Below are positions 28,970-38,946 of a DNA stretch of 64,000 nucleotides, piece after piece; the first letter of the stretch is position 1; every line of letters begins with the position of its first letter. The position numbers were made by a program, and so were the translations under genes. The notes beneath the pieces were generated by a model. That model saw only the letters and a program-made list of their open reading frames with translations, did no database searches and was not told the origin of the DNA. Source of the DNA: DATFVA01 sp963815785 (GTDB lineage Bacteria; Bacteroidota; Ignavibacteria; Ignavibacteriales; Ignavibacteriaceae); contig CAWFHZ010000012.1 in NCBI GenBank assembly GCA_963815785.1, positions 62,001 through 126,000 on the forward strand, read 5' to 3'.

Positions 28970-29203
28970 ATGACTGAATTAGCAAAAAAATTTGTAAACG
29001 AAGCACTTCTGCTCCCGCGTGAAGATCGTGCCCAATTAGCAGATAAATTAATAGAAAGCTTAAATTTACCATCGCAGGAAGAAATAAATAAAGCCTGGGC
29101 TGAGGAATCCGAAAGAAGGATAAGGGATTATAAGGAAGGCAAAGTAAAATCAATCGATGGAGAACAGGTATTCTCTGAAATAAAGAAACGGTATAAAGGT
29201 TGA
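28970..29203 (+). CDS. addiction-module antitoxin (TIGR02574-like)
   Basis: The 77-residue protein resembles the putative addiction-module component family. It has an N-terminal helix with EALLLPREDRAQLADKLIESL, the acidic WAEESERRIRDYKEGKVKSIDGEQVFSEI segment and a short basic end. Such proteins neutralise the RelE/ParE-type toxin encoded directly downstream. Its stop codon overlaps the likely TTG start of that toxin by two bases. Confidence 0.8.
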   Translation: MTELAKKFVNEALLLPREDRAQLADKLIESLNLPSQEEINKAWAEESERRIRDYKEGKVKSIDGEQVFSEIKKRYKG

Positions 29204-29490
29204 AATTTTCATTTCATCCCAAAGCAAGGAATGAACTTTCAGATACGGTAGATTTTTAGGAGGAGCAAAAAGATCACCTGGGAATTGAATTTCTTGAAGA
29301 AGTTTATTTAACCATCCGGAGAATAATTGAATTCCCGAAAGCTTTTCCAAAACTTTCAAAGAATACCAGGAAATGTATAACTAACAGATTCCCTTTTGCT
29401 GTCATTTATCAATATAAAAAAGATGAGATCTTTATTGTCGCAATTACTCACCTGGCTCGTAAACCCGGGTTCTGGAAGAAAAGAAAATAA
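29200..29490 (+). pseudogene. RelE/ParE-family toxin gene with an in-frame stop
   Basis: The frame starts at a TTG overlapping the antitoxin stop and runs 97 codons including the stop. The product reads FSFHPKARNELSDTVDF, a TAG stop at 29257-29259, then EEQKDHLGIEFLEEVYLTI, IIEFPKAFPKL and FPFAVIYQYKKDEIFIVAI. The last segments are typical of RelE/ParE toxins, whose usual sequence has Tyr at the stop position (a DFYEEQ-like helix). A single TAT or TAC to TAG change explains it. There is no frameshift. The toxin is probably inactive if the base is real. Confidence 0.75.
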
Positions 29491-29514
29491 CTTACATTAA
29501 ATTTATTATACACT

Positions 29515-30049
29515 TTAATCCTGAAGGTTAACTGCCAGATATTCCGCAATTTCTTCAACAGTTTCAAAATTTTTCACCAGTCCCGTAACACGTTTTTCAA
29601 TCGTTAATTGCTTATCAATTATTTCAGCTATTTCTTTCCACATTGTTGAATGGGATAACAATTGGTTTTGTTACCATCATCTTTTTGTTCATCATTTCCC
29701 ATACAAGAGCAAGTTCAAGCAGAGTTCCGGTTCCGCCCTGCAGAACAACATAAGCATCACCAAGTTCGATCAGTTTTTCCAAACGTAAATTCAGATTTTC
29801 ACAGCAGATTTCTTTCGTTAAATATTTACTCGGAACAGAACTCCAGCCTTTAACCGTAACACCGATAACTTCTTCCGCGCCTGCTTCATTTGCACCTTTG
29901 CTGACAGCATTCATAATTCCCTGGTAACCGCCGGTGCAGATATTAAATCCTTTTTGGGCTAGAAATTTTCCAAGGTTATATGCAGTATTAAATTCATCTT
30001 CGCCTTCAACAGGGCGTGCGCTGCCGAAGATTGTTATAGTTTTTTTCAT
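29515..30049 (-). CDS. LOG-family (TIGR00725/00730-like) nucleotide-binding protein, frameshifted
   Basis: The protein has the Rossmann-fold start ITIFGSARPV and the GGYQGIMNAVSKGANEAG loop. The PGGxGTxxE-like motif appears as LQGGTGTLLELALVWEMM. This family includes cytokinin-activating LOG phosphoribohydrolases, often annotated as lysine decarboxylase-like. The frame ends early at 29624. Removing one base of GGG at 29652-29654 restores HSTMWKEIAEIIDKQ and a tail ending LAVNLQD, about 177 residues, the usual length. Its true substrate is unknown. Confidence 0.8.
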
Positions 30050-30178
30050 TCTATTCTTTTTTGTGAGTTGATTGCAAATATAAAAAATCAGTAAAACAGA
30101 AAATGAAGTTTCTAATAATTGAATTAATTAAATTTCAGCAAGGAACATTTCAAGCAATCTTCTATTTATTGATTTCTT

Positions 30179-31210
30179 ATGAGAATACTACTTTTAATTT
30201 TTATTTCACTTTTTGCACTGATTTTTACCTCCTGCAAAAAAGATTCAATCACTAATCCTCCGGATGATAATGTACAGCCCGGCAGGCGGGATTATGTTTG
30301 GACTGTGGATACCTTAGATGCCCCTTATGATACTTACTACCGTATGTGGGGAAGTTCTCCCACAGATGTGTGGTGCGTAAGCTCAGGATATTCGGAAAAA
30401 TCACTTGCTCATTTTAACGGTGAGAAGTGGACATTGTATGGGGCTCCGGGTCTTTTTAATATCAAATCAATTTATGGTTTTTCGGGCGATAATATTTTTA
30501 CAGGCGCTGATAATGGAAGCGTATGGAGATTTGATGGAAATAGCTGGAATTTATTTGCTCGACTAACAAAAGATGGGCATAGTGATATTGTATTTGATAA
30601 TATGTGGGGGGAATCACCAGACAATTTTTTTGCTTTCGGTGCTTATCCTGATAGTAATGGTTTGTTTAATAATAGTGTTATAGCAAATTATAAAAATAGT
30701 ATTTGGACAATGTTCGATACTAATAAATTAGAAGGAGTCGTTGAGAATCTTTATAAAAATAAAACAGATGAAAAAATTTATTTGCAGGTTATTAAAATCA
30801 GCAATACTTATGACACCACATTTATTTATAGTTACAACCAGGACAAATATACTAAGCTATTTTCTTCTATATGGGACAGTTACTGGGCAAATATTAGTCT
30901 AATTAATAATGAAGTATATTTTGTTTTAAGAACCGAAATAGCAAGGCGAGTTAATAATAAGTTTCAAACAGTATTTAAATTGGATAACACAAATTTTTAC
31001 CATTATATCTGGGGAAGAAATTCTAAAGATATATTTATAGAAATGAAAGATGGCTTGGCACACTATAATGGAAGTGATATTGAATATCTGTTTAATTTCT
31101 TTATACCGAGGACACATATATATGGAGCAGTATTATTTGAAAATGAGGTTTTCTTTTTAGTATCTGAACCCGGGTTAAATTTAATTTATCGTGGCAAATT
31201 AAATGAATAA
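30179..31210 (+). CDS. lipoprotein with beta-propeller-like repeats
   Basis: The first 19 residues form a lipoprotein signal (LFALIFTSC; Cys19 would be lipidated). The mature part repeats a pattern like MWGSSPTDVWCVS, LAHFNGEKWTLYG, IYGFSGDNIF and VWRFDGNSWNLF. These are short strands around Gly, Asn and Trp of the kind seen in propeller proteins of Bacteroidota and Ignavibacteria. No catalytic motif is visible. It probably faces the periplasm or cell surface. Function unknown. Confidence 0.7.
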   Translation: MRILLLIFISLFALIFTSCKKDSITNPPDDNVQPGRRDYVWTVDTLDAPYDTYYRMWGSSPTDVWCVSSGYSEKSLAHFNGEKWTLYGAPGLFNIKSIYGFSGDNIFTGADNGSVWRFDGNSWNLFARLTKDGHSDIVFDNMWGESPDNFFAFGAYPDSNGLFNNSVIANYKNSIWTMFDTNKLEGVVENLYKNKTDEKIYLQVIKISNTYDTTFIYSYNQDKYTKLFSSIWDSYWANISLINNEVYFVLRTEIARRVNNKFQTVFKLDNTNFYHYIWGRNSKDIFIEMKDGLAHYNGSDIEYLFNFFIPRTHIYGAVLFENEVFFLVSEPGLNLIYRGKLNE

Positions 31211-31252
31211 TAAAGGAGAAGCGGAAGCTAATAAAAACAATTTTTAACTAAC

Positions 31253-31281
31253 GAGAGACAGTGTTTGCAGCACTGTCTCTC
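31253..31281. terminator. long hairpin between converging genes
   Basis: GAGAGACAGTG-tttgcag-CACTGTCTCTC is a perfect 11-bp stem. A second dyad AATCATTT-ctac-AAATGATT follows at about 31317-31336. Neither has a strong T run, so calling this a terminator rests on its position between converging genes. Confidence 0.4.
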
Positions 31282-31368
31282 AGATTTGAATAGCCCTCTA
31301 AGGCTGGCTACCTATTAATCATTTCTACAAATGATTTGCGCTATTCTGTTTTTAAAATTAACCAATTT

Positions 31369-32007
31369 TCACAAGTTCACTTTATTCGAACCAACCAGAT
31401 TTACTTTTATATCAATCTTTTCGGCAACTCTTTTTCCAAGCAGCAAATGTTTAATATTATAATCTGAAAGCTTAATGAAAAACTCCGCCTGCACACCGAG
31501 TAAATCTCCCGGCATTCTCTGCTGCGTAACGGGACTTTCATCAAGATAAGTTATTGTTGCGTGTGCCGTATCTTCTTTTGTTACTCCGTGAAGAAAGAAA
31601 TCACCTATAATATCAGCTTCAATTTTACTATCGGAAACCTTTTTAATATTTACCGCCTTTTTAACTTTAAAAGAAATCTCAGGATACTTTTCTGCATCAA
31701 GCCACGAGTCACTCTGTAAATCTTTTACCATTTTAGGAATGCCTGTGTTGAGCGAAACAGCAGGGAAAGAAATTTTACCGTTAACTGTGCTGAAATCATT
31801 TACATCAAAAGTTATTGTTCCGCTTATTTCTTTTGTAAGTCCATCAACATCTTCAAGTGTGGTAGTACTGTGAAAGGATGCCTGGTTAGCCCCGCCGGAT
31901 TTAAAATTGAATGTCTGTTCGCCTGCGGCTTTTACATTAAAACCCTGGGCAAAGTTAAGTATTGTAAAAAATGAAATTATCAGAGTTATGTTAATTATTT
32001 TTTTCAT
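31369..32007 (-). CDS. YceI-family periplasmic protein
   Basis: YceI proteins form a lipocalin-like barrel that binds isoprenoid-type lipids. I chose the ATG at 32007, preceded by GAAGGCGGTGCA, which overlaps the stop of the upstream gene (ATGA); this gives 212 residues. An N-terminal signal peptide (KKIINITLIISFFTILNFAQG) is followed by FNFKSGGANQASFHSTTTLEDV, SGTITFDVNDFSTVNG, LDAEKYPEISFKV and FFLHGVTK, all typical YceI strands. Translation is probably coupled to the small membrane protein gene. Confidence 0.88.
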   Translation of the reverse strand: MKKIINITLIISFFTILNFAQGFNVKAAGEQTFNFKSGGANQASFHSTTTLEDVDGLTKEISGTITFDVNDFSTVNGKISFPAVSLNTGIPKMVKDLQSDSWLDAEKYPEISFKVKKAVNIKKVSDSKIEADIIGDFFLHGVTKEDTAHATITYLDESPVTQQRMPGDLLGVQAEFFIKLSDYNIKHLLLGKRVAEKIDIKVNLVGSNKVNL

Positions 32008-32270
32008 TGCACCGCCTTCTTTTTTCTGAATACAAAAAACAATATTCCGCAAACAAAAACCGTTGCGCCGGATATATAAAGAGTATAATCAAGTCCCCAG
32101 ATAAATTTATCCTGCCATTCTTTGTATGTTGTCCCGAACAGTTCATCTTTCTTTTCAACTAAAACCTGTGTTTTGGTAAAAAGTTCTCCTCCGTACGAAA
32201 GCCAGATGATAAAAACAATTACAATAATCGCCAGTCCGATTACAATCGTTATTTTCTGTTTTTTATTCAT
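32004..32270 (-). CDS. small two-helix membrane protein
   Basis: The 88-residue protein has an N-terminal membrane helix (ITIVIGLAIIVIVFIIWL), an extracytoplasmic stretch of about 35 residues and a second helix (LYISGATVFVCGILFFVF) ending in a basic tail. Its stop overlaps the YceI start by four bases, so the two probably work together. I recognise no family. It may be a membrane partner or anchor for the YceI-family protein; that is inference from context only. Confidence 0.65.
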   Translation of the reverse strand: MNKKQKITIVIGLAIIVIVFIIWLSYGGELFTKTQVLVEKKDELFGTTYKEWQDKFIWGLDYTLYISGATVFVCGILFFVFRKKKAVQ

Positions 32271-32389
32271 AATTAATTTTTCTTTTAATCTTAAAGTATT
32301 TGAAAATACAAATTAGTGACACTTCAAATGGTGCATAAAGTTTAACATAAATGTAAATTTAATATCACGAAAATTCTTTTACCTGTAAA

Positions 32390-33595
32390 ATGTCAACTTC
32401 AAATACTAATATAATAATTATAGGGGGCGGAATAGTTGGAATGGCTACCGCAATGCTGCTCAAACAAAAAACAAAATATTCCGTTTTGGTTATTGAAGCA
32501 GAATCCGGGCTTGCGGCTCATCAGACCGGGCATAACAGCGGAGTAATCCACAGCGGGCTTTATTATAAACCCGGATCTCTTAAAGCTAAAAATTGTGTTG
32601 AAGGCAGAGAACGGATGTACCGGTTTTGTGAAGAAAATAATATTAAGCACGATAGATGCGGAAAAATTGTAGTTGCAACAGATGAATCTGAAATTCCTTT
32701 ACTTAAAATGCTTGAAGAAAGGGGAATTGCAAACGGTTTAAAAGGAATTAAAAAACTTCATGGCGAAGAGTTAACGGAATATGAACCTCACGCTGCCGGA
32801 ATTGCAGGATTATTCGTTGCCGAAACCGGGATTGTTGATTACACTCCTGTAACAAATAAGTATGGGGAAATTTTCAAAAATAATGGCGGAGAAATAAAAA
32901 CGAACTGCCGGTTTTTATCTTTGAAAAAAGATTCTTCTCAGCTTGTTGTTGAAACAACCCGGGGTGAATTCAATTGCAGCCTGCTTGTAAACTGCGGGGG
33001 ACTTTATTCAGACAGAATTGCAAGACTATGCGGAGTTAATCCCGGGTTGCAGATTATTCCTTTCCGCGGCGAGTATTATAAATTAAGAAAAGAGAAAGAA
33101 TATCTTGTAAATAATTTAATTTATCCCGTCCCCGATCCGAAGTTTCCTTTTCTAGGGGTGCATTATACAAGAATGATGAAAGGCGGAGTTGAAGCCGGAC
33201 CTAATGCAGTGCTTGCTTTCAAACGTGAAGGTTACAAACACAGTGACATTTCAATTAAAGATATTTCACAAATGTTTTCTTTTCCAGGTTTCTGGAAGAT
33301 GGCAGCAAAACACTATAAAATGGGATTTAAAGAATTCTACCGTTCTTTAAGCAAAAAAGCATTTGTAAAATCACTTCAGAAATTAATTCCGGAGATAAGA
33401 GAAGAAGATATTGTTCCCGGGGGAGCCGGAGTTCGTGCACAGGCACTTGAAAGAGATGGTAAACTTACAGACGATTTCAGAATTGTTGAAGCAGAAAAAA
33501 TGATTCACGTATTGAACGCCCCATCACCTGCCGCAACGGCTTCTTTAAGTATTGGTGATAAAATTTCAGAACTCGCCATATACAGACTTAAGTAG
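32390..33595 (+). CDS. lhgO: L-2-hydroxyglutarate oxidase
   Basis: LhgO is an FAD-dependent, membrane-associated enzyme that oxidises L-2-hydroxyglutarate to 2-oxoglutarate and passes electrons to quinone. The protein (401 residues) has the dinucleotide-binding start IIIIGGGIVGMATAMLL. It then has HQTGHNSGVIHSGLYYKPGSLKAKNC, the LhgO/DAO-family substrate loop, and FPFLGVHYTRMMKGGVEAGPNAV and the VRAQAL and NAPSPAATASLSIG motifs toward the C-terminus. It is divergent from the small membrane protein gene. Confidence 0.93.
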   Translation: MSTSNTNIIIIGGGIVGMATAMLLKQKTKYSVLVIEAESGLAAHQTGHNSGVIHSGLYYKPGSLKAKNCVEGRERMYRFCEENNIKHDRCGKIVVATDESEIPLLKMLEERGIANGLKGIKKLHGEELTEYEPHAAGIAGLFVAETGIVDYTPVTNKYGEIFKNNGGEIKTNCRFLSLKKDSSQLVVETTRGEFNCSLLVNCGGLYSDRIARLCGVNPGLQIIPFRGEYYKLRKEKEYLVNNLIYPVPDPKFPFLGVHYTRMMKGGVEAGPNAVLAFKREGYKHSDISIKDISQMFSFPGFWKMAAKHYKMGFKEFYRSLSKKAFVKSLQKLIPEIREEDIVPGGAGVRAQALERDGKLTDDFRIVEAEKMIHVLNAPSPAATASLSIGDKISELAIYRLK

Positions 33596-33712
33596 ATAAA
33601 ACCGGAATTTTTCGCGCTATACCCTTTCATAACCCGTCTTTTGTGACACAGACAAACCCTTATTGAATTTTCTATTTGTAAGTTCAACATATAAAATAAG
33701 TTGCGATAAATA

Positions 33713-33886
33713 ATGACAGAAGAAACTATGCTGAGAAGTGTTAAAGAAATAGAAGGGTTTAAAATAAAAGTAATAGATGATGAAATAAAAAACAGTCCTG
33801 AGTATAATCCTACTACTCCTGTTGAGCGCAGTTATGAAAATACAATACACGAATATTACGATAAAAGGAAATATTGGGAGAAGTAA
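33713..33886 (+). CDS. 57-residue hypothetical protein
   Basis: A 57-codon frame starts at ATG 33713 and ends with TAA at 33884. The product is acidic to neutral and rich in Glu, Lys and Tyr, including the segment VIDDEIKNSPEYNPTTPVE. It has no signal peptide or membrane helix. GATAAATA before the start is a weak ribosome site. It lies alone between lhgO and ftsH. I list it because the frame is open, codon use matches the neighbours and no other gene overlaps it. Confidence 0.45.
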   Translation: MTEETMLRSVKEIEGFKIKVIDDEIKNSPEYNPTTPVERSYENTIHEYYDKRKYWEK

Positions 33887-33997
33887 TTTTTTATTAAATA
33901 TCAATTAATGTGATCTGCTTATCAATCAAATTTCTCAGGTTTGGTTTTACGAAACAGTATTTCATTAATTAATGTCCAAAGGACAAAAGGCAATAAA

Positions 33998-35959
33998 ATG
34001 GACGAAGAGAAACAGGATAAGAACAGAAAAAAAATAAAAACCGAATACAGGATACCTCAGAATACCGGCTGGTGGAAATACCTTGTCATGTTTTTTCTCT
34101 TCTGGGTAGTGCTCTCATATTTCTTCAATTTATTCGGCGGAAATCCCACTGCAACCATTGCATACTCCACATTTAAAGACCAGGTAAAGAATGGAAATGT
34201 AGATTACATTACTATGAACGGAAATGACATCAAAGGAAAATTTAATTCGAAGATTCTTCCCCCTTCTCATACCAAGAATGACACAGCAAAATTTGAATAT
34301 TTCTCAACCACAAAACCGACAGTATATGATGATCAATTGATGAAAATTCTCGATGAAAAAAATGTAACGGTAAATGCCGAATCACAGGACAATTCGTGGT
34401 TAACTTATGTATTGATAATGGCTCTCCCGTGGATTCTGATAATGGGTTATTTCTTTTATGTCCGGAAAAAGATGCAGGGACAAATGGGAAATATGATGGG
34501 AGGCGGCGGTAATGGACTTTTCGGTATGGGTAAATCAAAAGCTAAAAGATTCAAAAAACAAAAAGCTGGTGCTACTTTTAATGATGTTGCCGGGCTTGAA
34601 AATGCTAAGCAGGATTTAAGAGAAATAATTGATTACCTGAAAAATCCCGCTAAGTTCACAAAACTCGGGGCGGATATTCCAAAAGGAATTTTGTTAATGG
34701 GACCGCCCGGAACAGGTAAAACACTTTTGGCAAGGGCTACCGCCGGAGAAGCTGATGTGACGTTTTATAGTATCAGCGGTTCAGAATTTATAGAAATGTT
34801 TGTGGGTGTCGGGGCTTCGCGTGTAAGAGATCTTTTTGAAAATGCAAAGAAAGAAGCACCAACTGTAATATTTATAGATGAAATTGATTCTGTTGGCAGA
34901 GTCAGAGGAGCAGGTCTCGGCGGCGGACACGATGAAATGGAACAGACACTTAACCAGATACTTGCTGAGATGGATGGATTTGAACCGAATGAATCCGTGG
35001 TTGTTATGGCTGCAACAAATCGTCCTGATGTACTGGATCCGGCGTTAACGAGACCGGGTAGATTTGACAGGAGAATCACGCTGGATTTTCCGCAGAAAGG
35101 CGCCCGCAAAAAAATTCTCGATATTCATACAAGACACGTTCCCCTCGATGACGATATTAATCTGGTTAATATTGCTGCAAGAACCGTAAGTTTTTCAGGT
35201 GCTGATTTAAAAAATCTTGTTAATGAAGCAGCTTTACTTGCGGTTAGAAAAGATAAGACAAAAGTAAATATGGAAGATTTTGAAGAAGCCAGGGATAAAA
35301 TTCTTCTCGGTGCAGAACGTGAAGAAATAATAAATGACGATGAGAAAAAAGTTGTTGCTTATCATGAGGCCGGGCATGCTCTTGTTGCAAAACTTCTTCC
35401 AAACACGGACCCGTTACAAAAGGTAACTATAATACCGAGAGGACGTTCACTTGGGATGACTGAGCAGCTTCCTGATACAGAAAGATATAACCTAAAGAAA
35501 AAATATCTTCTTGATAGAATTGCTGTCGCACTTGGAGGAAGAGCAGCCGAAAAAATTGTTTTTGATGATGTCACAAATGGAGCCTCTGAAGATTTCAGGC
35601 AGGTTACGAGAATTGCAAGAAAGATGGTTTGTAACTGGGGAATGAGTGAAAAGCTTGGTCCGGTTATGTTTAAACAGGGAGAGGAACATCCTTTCCTTGG
35701 CAGAGAACTTTCCCAGCAGAAAGATTTCAGTGAGCATACACAGCAAATTATCGATGAGGAAATCCAGAAAATATTAATGGAAATGGAACAAAAGGCAGAA
35801 GCACTTATTTACGATAACCGCATAAAGTTAGATGCACTTGCAGAAGCTTTGCTTGAAAATGAAACGCTGGATAAAAAACAGATTGACTGGATACTTGATA
35901 AAGTCTCGGGAAATGGAAGTGCAGTAAAAAAGTTTGAAAATGAAAAGGTTAATCAATAA
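33998..35959 (+). CDS. ftsH: ATP-dependent zinc metalloprotease FtsH
   Basis: FtsH is a membrane-anchored AAA+ protease that removes damaged membrane proteins and short-lived regulators. The ATG at 33998 is preceded by AAAAGG and is preferred to the upstream ATG at 33941. The 653 residues show two membrane helices (near 26 and 135) with a periplasmic domain between, Walker A GPPGTGKTLLA, Walker B TVIFIDEIDSVG, the SRH region ATNRPDVLDPALTRPGRFDR, and the zinc motif HEAGH. The C-terminus is Lys-rich. The 154 bases to the next gene hold nothing identifiable. Confidence 0.97.
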   Translation: MDEEKQDKNRKKIKTEYRIPQNTGWWKYLVMFFLFWVVLSYFFNLFGGNPTATIAYSTFKDQVKNGNVDYITMNGNDIKGKFNSKILPPSHTKNDTAKFEYFSTTKPTVYDDQLMKILDEKNVTVNAESQDNSWLTYVLIMALPWILIMGYFFYVRKKMQGQMGNMMGGGGNGLFGMGKSKAKRFKKQKAGATFNDVAGLENAKQDLREIIDYLKNPAKFTKLGADIPKGILLMGPPGTGKTLLARATAGEADVTFYSISGSEFIEMFVGVGASRVRDLFENAKKEAPTVIFIDEIDSVGRVRGAGLGGGHDEMEQTLNQILAEMDGFEPNESVVVMAATNRPDVLDPALTRPGRFDRRITLDFPQKGARKKILDIHTRHVPLDDDINLVNIAARTVSFSGADLKNLVNEAALLAVRKDKTKVNMEDFEEARDKILLGAEREEIINDDEKKVVAYHEAGHALVAKLLPNTDPLQKVTIIPRGRSLGMTEQLPDTERYNLKKKYLLDRIAVALGGRAAEKIVFDDVTNGASEDFRQVTRIARKMVCNWGMSEKLGPVMFKQGEEHPFLGRELSQQKDFSEHTQQIIDEEIQKILMEMEQKAEALIYDNRIKLDALAEALLENETLDKKQIDWILDKVSGNGSAVKKFENEKVNQ

Positions 35960-36113
35960 TTAAATTAAAAGAACCGGAGGAAAATTATAGAAATGAAGTT
36001 CTTCTTGGTTTTCATAATTTAACTTAACTAAATTTATATTTTGGGATTAACAAACAAATTATTAAAACAAAATCTTTAGCAGGACGCTGATTTTCTGAAA
36101 GGAGAAAATTTTT

Positions 36114-38946
36114 ATGAGCGTTTTAAATGAACTTATTAATTACGGACAGAGTTACTGGCTCGATAATTTAACACGCGGAAAAATAAAAAAGGGAGAAATT
36201 AAAAAGAGAGTTAAAGAACAGGGACTGCGGGGTATTACTTCAAACCCGAGTATTTTTAATAAAGCTATTTCAAAAGGAACAGATTACGATACACAGATAA
36301 AACAACTTGTTAAAGAAAATAAAAATGTACAGGAAATTTATGAAGAATTAACTGTTAAAGATGTTCAGGATGCTTGTGATATTTTAAGAACAGTTTATGA
36401 TGAATCGGACGGAACAGATGGTTTTGTAAGTCTTGAAGTTTCTCCTTATCTGGCACGAGATACTGAAGGCACGATTGAAGAAGCAAGAAGATTATACTCG
36501 AAAGTAAACAGACCGAACTGTTTCATTAAAATTCCCGGAACCGATGAAGGAATTCCCGCGATTGAGCAGTGTCTTTACGAGGGAATAAATATTAACATCA
36601 CTCTTCTTTTTTCAATTCATAGTTATGAAGCAGTAGCATGGGCTTATATAAAAGCTCTTGAAAGAAGACTCGGTGAAGGAAAGGACATTAAAAATATTGC
36701 TTCTGTTGCAAGTTTCTTTTTAAGCAGAATTGATGTTCTTACAGATCAGCTTTTGGGAACTTATATAATTCCTGAAAAAACAACAGGCGAACCAAGACCT
36801 GAAAATCTTTTAGGCAAAGCGGGAATAGCAAGCGCAAAAATAGCCTACCAGAGTTTCAAAAATATTTTCTACGGTGAACGCTGGCATAAATTGGTGGATA
36901 ATGGAGCGAGAGTTCAAAAACCTTTATGGGCGAGCACAAGTACAAAAGATCCTCTTTATTCAGATATCCGTTATGTTGAAACTTTAATTGGTCCGCATAC
37001 TGTAAACACATTGCCGGATGAAACAATTGATGCCTTTGCTGATCATGGAAAGATAATTGAAAACTCAATTGAGCAGGATGTTGATGAAGCCAGGAAATCA
37101 TTCGAAGATCTCGGCAAGTTAGGAATTGACATTGATTTTGTTACACGCCAATTAGTTAATGAAGGAATAGAAAAGTTTATTTCGCCATATGATAACCTGA
37201 TAAAAACTCTGGCTGATAAAAGATCGCAATTTCTTTCTGAAAAAACCGGTTCACAGGAAATTGATTTCGGTAAAAATAAATCAGAAATAACTTCGGCTTT
37301 TAAATCACTCGATGAAAAACAAATTGCAAGAAGAATATTTGCCAAAGATCCGTATGTGTGGAAATCAGGTGATGAAGAAACAAAAGCAATTCGTAATCGG
37401 TTGGGATGGTTAAACATCGAAGATTTTGTAGAACGTGCTGATGATATCTTAAATTTTGCAAAAGAAATTAAATCAGAAAAGTTTAAATATGTTGTTCTGC
37501 TTGGTATGGGTGGAAGCAGTCTTTGCCCCGAAGTATCAAGAGAAACATTCGGATCTAAAGCAGGTTATCCCCAATTATTGATGCTTGATAATACAGATCC
37601 GGCTGCTGTTAAAAATGTGGAATCACAAATTGATCCTGATAAAACTCTTTTTATTGTTGCCAGTAAATCAGGGGGAACAACAGAAACTTTAAGTTTTGAT
37701 CATTACTTCTTTAATCTTTTAAAAGAAAAAGGAATTGATAACCCGGGGAAACACTTTATTGCAATAACTGATAAGAATACTTCGTTGCAGGATGAAGCAA
37801 TGAATAGAGGTTTCAGAAAAGTGTTTACAAATCCAGAAGATTACGGCGGAAGATATTCTGCTCTTTCTTATTTCGGAATTGTACCAATGGCTTTGATTGG
37901 TGTTGACATCAGAGAAATTCTTCACAATGCTCATCAAATGGAAATAAGCTGCGGTCCTTTTATTCCTTCTGAATCAAATCCTGCAATATCTTTGGGAACA
38001 ACTCTGGGAATAAATTCACGACTCGGAAGAGATAAAGTAACCTTCGTTCTTTCAAATTCAATCAGTGCATTTGGCTACTGGGTTGAACAGCTTATTGCAG
38101 AAAGCACAGGAAAAGAAGGAAATGGAATTCTGCCGGTTGAAGGTGAAGATTTAGGCAAACCGGATGTTTACAGTGATGACAGAATTTTTGTTTATCTGCA
38201 TGCCGGGAATGATGAAAAACAAAATGATGAAAGAAAGCTGAATGCATTACATAAAGCAGGTCATCCGGTGATTAAAATCGACTTGAAAAATAAGCTTGCT
38301 CTCGGTGCAGAATTTTTCAGATGGGAACTTGCTACAGCAACTGCGGGAAAAATTTTAAATGTTAACCCGTTTAACGAACCGAATGTTTCAGAGAGCAAAA
38401 AGAACAGTAAAGATCTTCTGGGTGAATGGAAATCAAAAGGTAATTTCGGAGAAGGTAAACCTGTTAATTAGTCAAAATGATATTTCAATTTATTTTAACA
38501 GTAATACTGACTGGGCACCAAAAGGAAAAAGCCTGTCTTCATTTTTAAACTCTTTTACAAAGCTTGCAAAATCTCCTGATTACCTTTCTATGCTTGCTTA
38601 TTTTCTTCAGACTCCACAGAGACAAAAACTTCTGCATTCAATCAGGATGAATTTAAGAAACAAATTAAAGGTTGCTACAACTCTTGGTTATGGTCCCAGA
38701 TATATGCATTCAACCGGACAGCTACACAAAGGCGGACCAAACAAAGGTGTGTTTATAATGTTCACCTATGAAGCTGAAGATGATTTACCAATTCCGGGTG
38801 AGGATTATGGTTTTGCGACTTTACAGAGAGCCCAGGCGCTTGGCGATTTTCGTTCTTTAAATGATAAAAACAGGCGGGTAATAAGAGTGCATCTTGGTAA
38901 AAATATTGAGCTAGCATTGAAAAAAATAAATGACAGCCTTAAATGA
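36114..38946 (+). CDS. tal-pgi: transaldolase / glucose-6-phosphate isomerase fusion (Tal-Pgi), frameshifted
   Basis: The fusion joins two sugar-phosphate steps of central metabolism. Residues 1 to about 370 are a TalB-type transaldolase, with GITSNPSIFNKAISKGTDYD and Schiff-base Lys139 in CFIKIPGTDEG. The rest is phosphoglucose isomerase, with GMGGSSLCPEV, VASKSGGTTETLSF and, near the end, GYGPRYMHSTGQLHKGGP. The frame breaks at 38460-38461: dropping one C of CC rejoins LLISQNDISIYF and gives about 943 residues, the normal fusion length. AAAGGAG precedes the start. It heads an operon with the HAD, gnd and zwf genes. Confidence 0.93.

Noticed and set aside
35990..36020. Nine-codon leader peptide after ftsH
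   Set aside because: ATG with an upstream GGAGG exists, but the frame is too short and lacks regulatory codons or a downstream attenuator.
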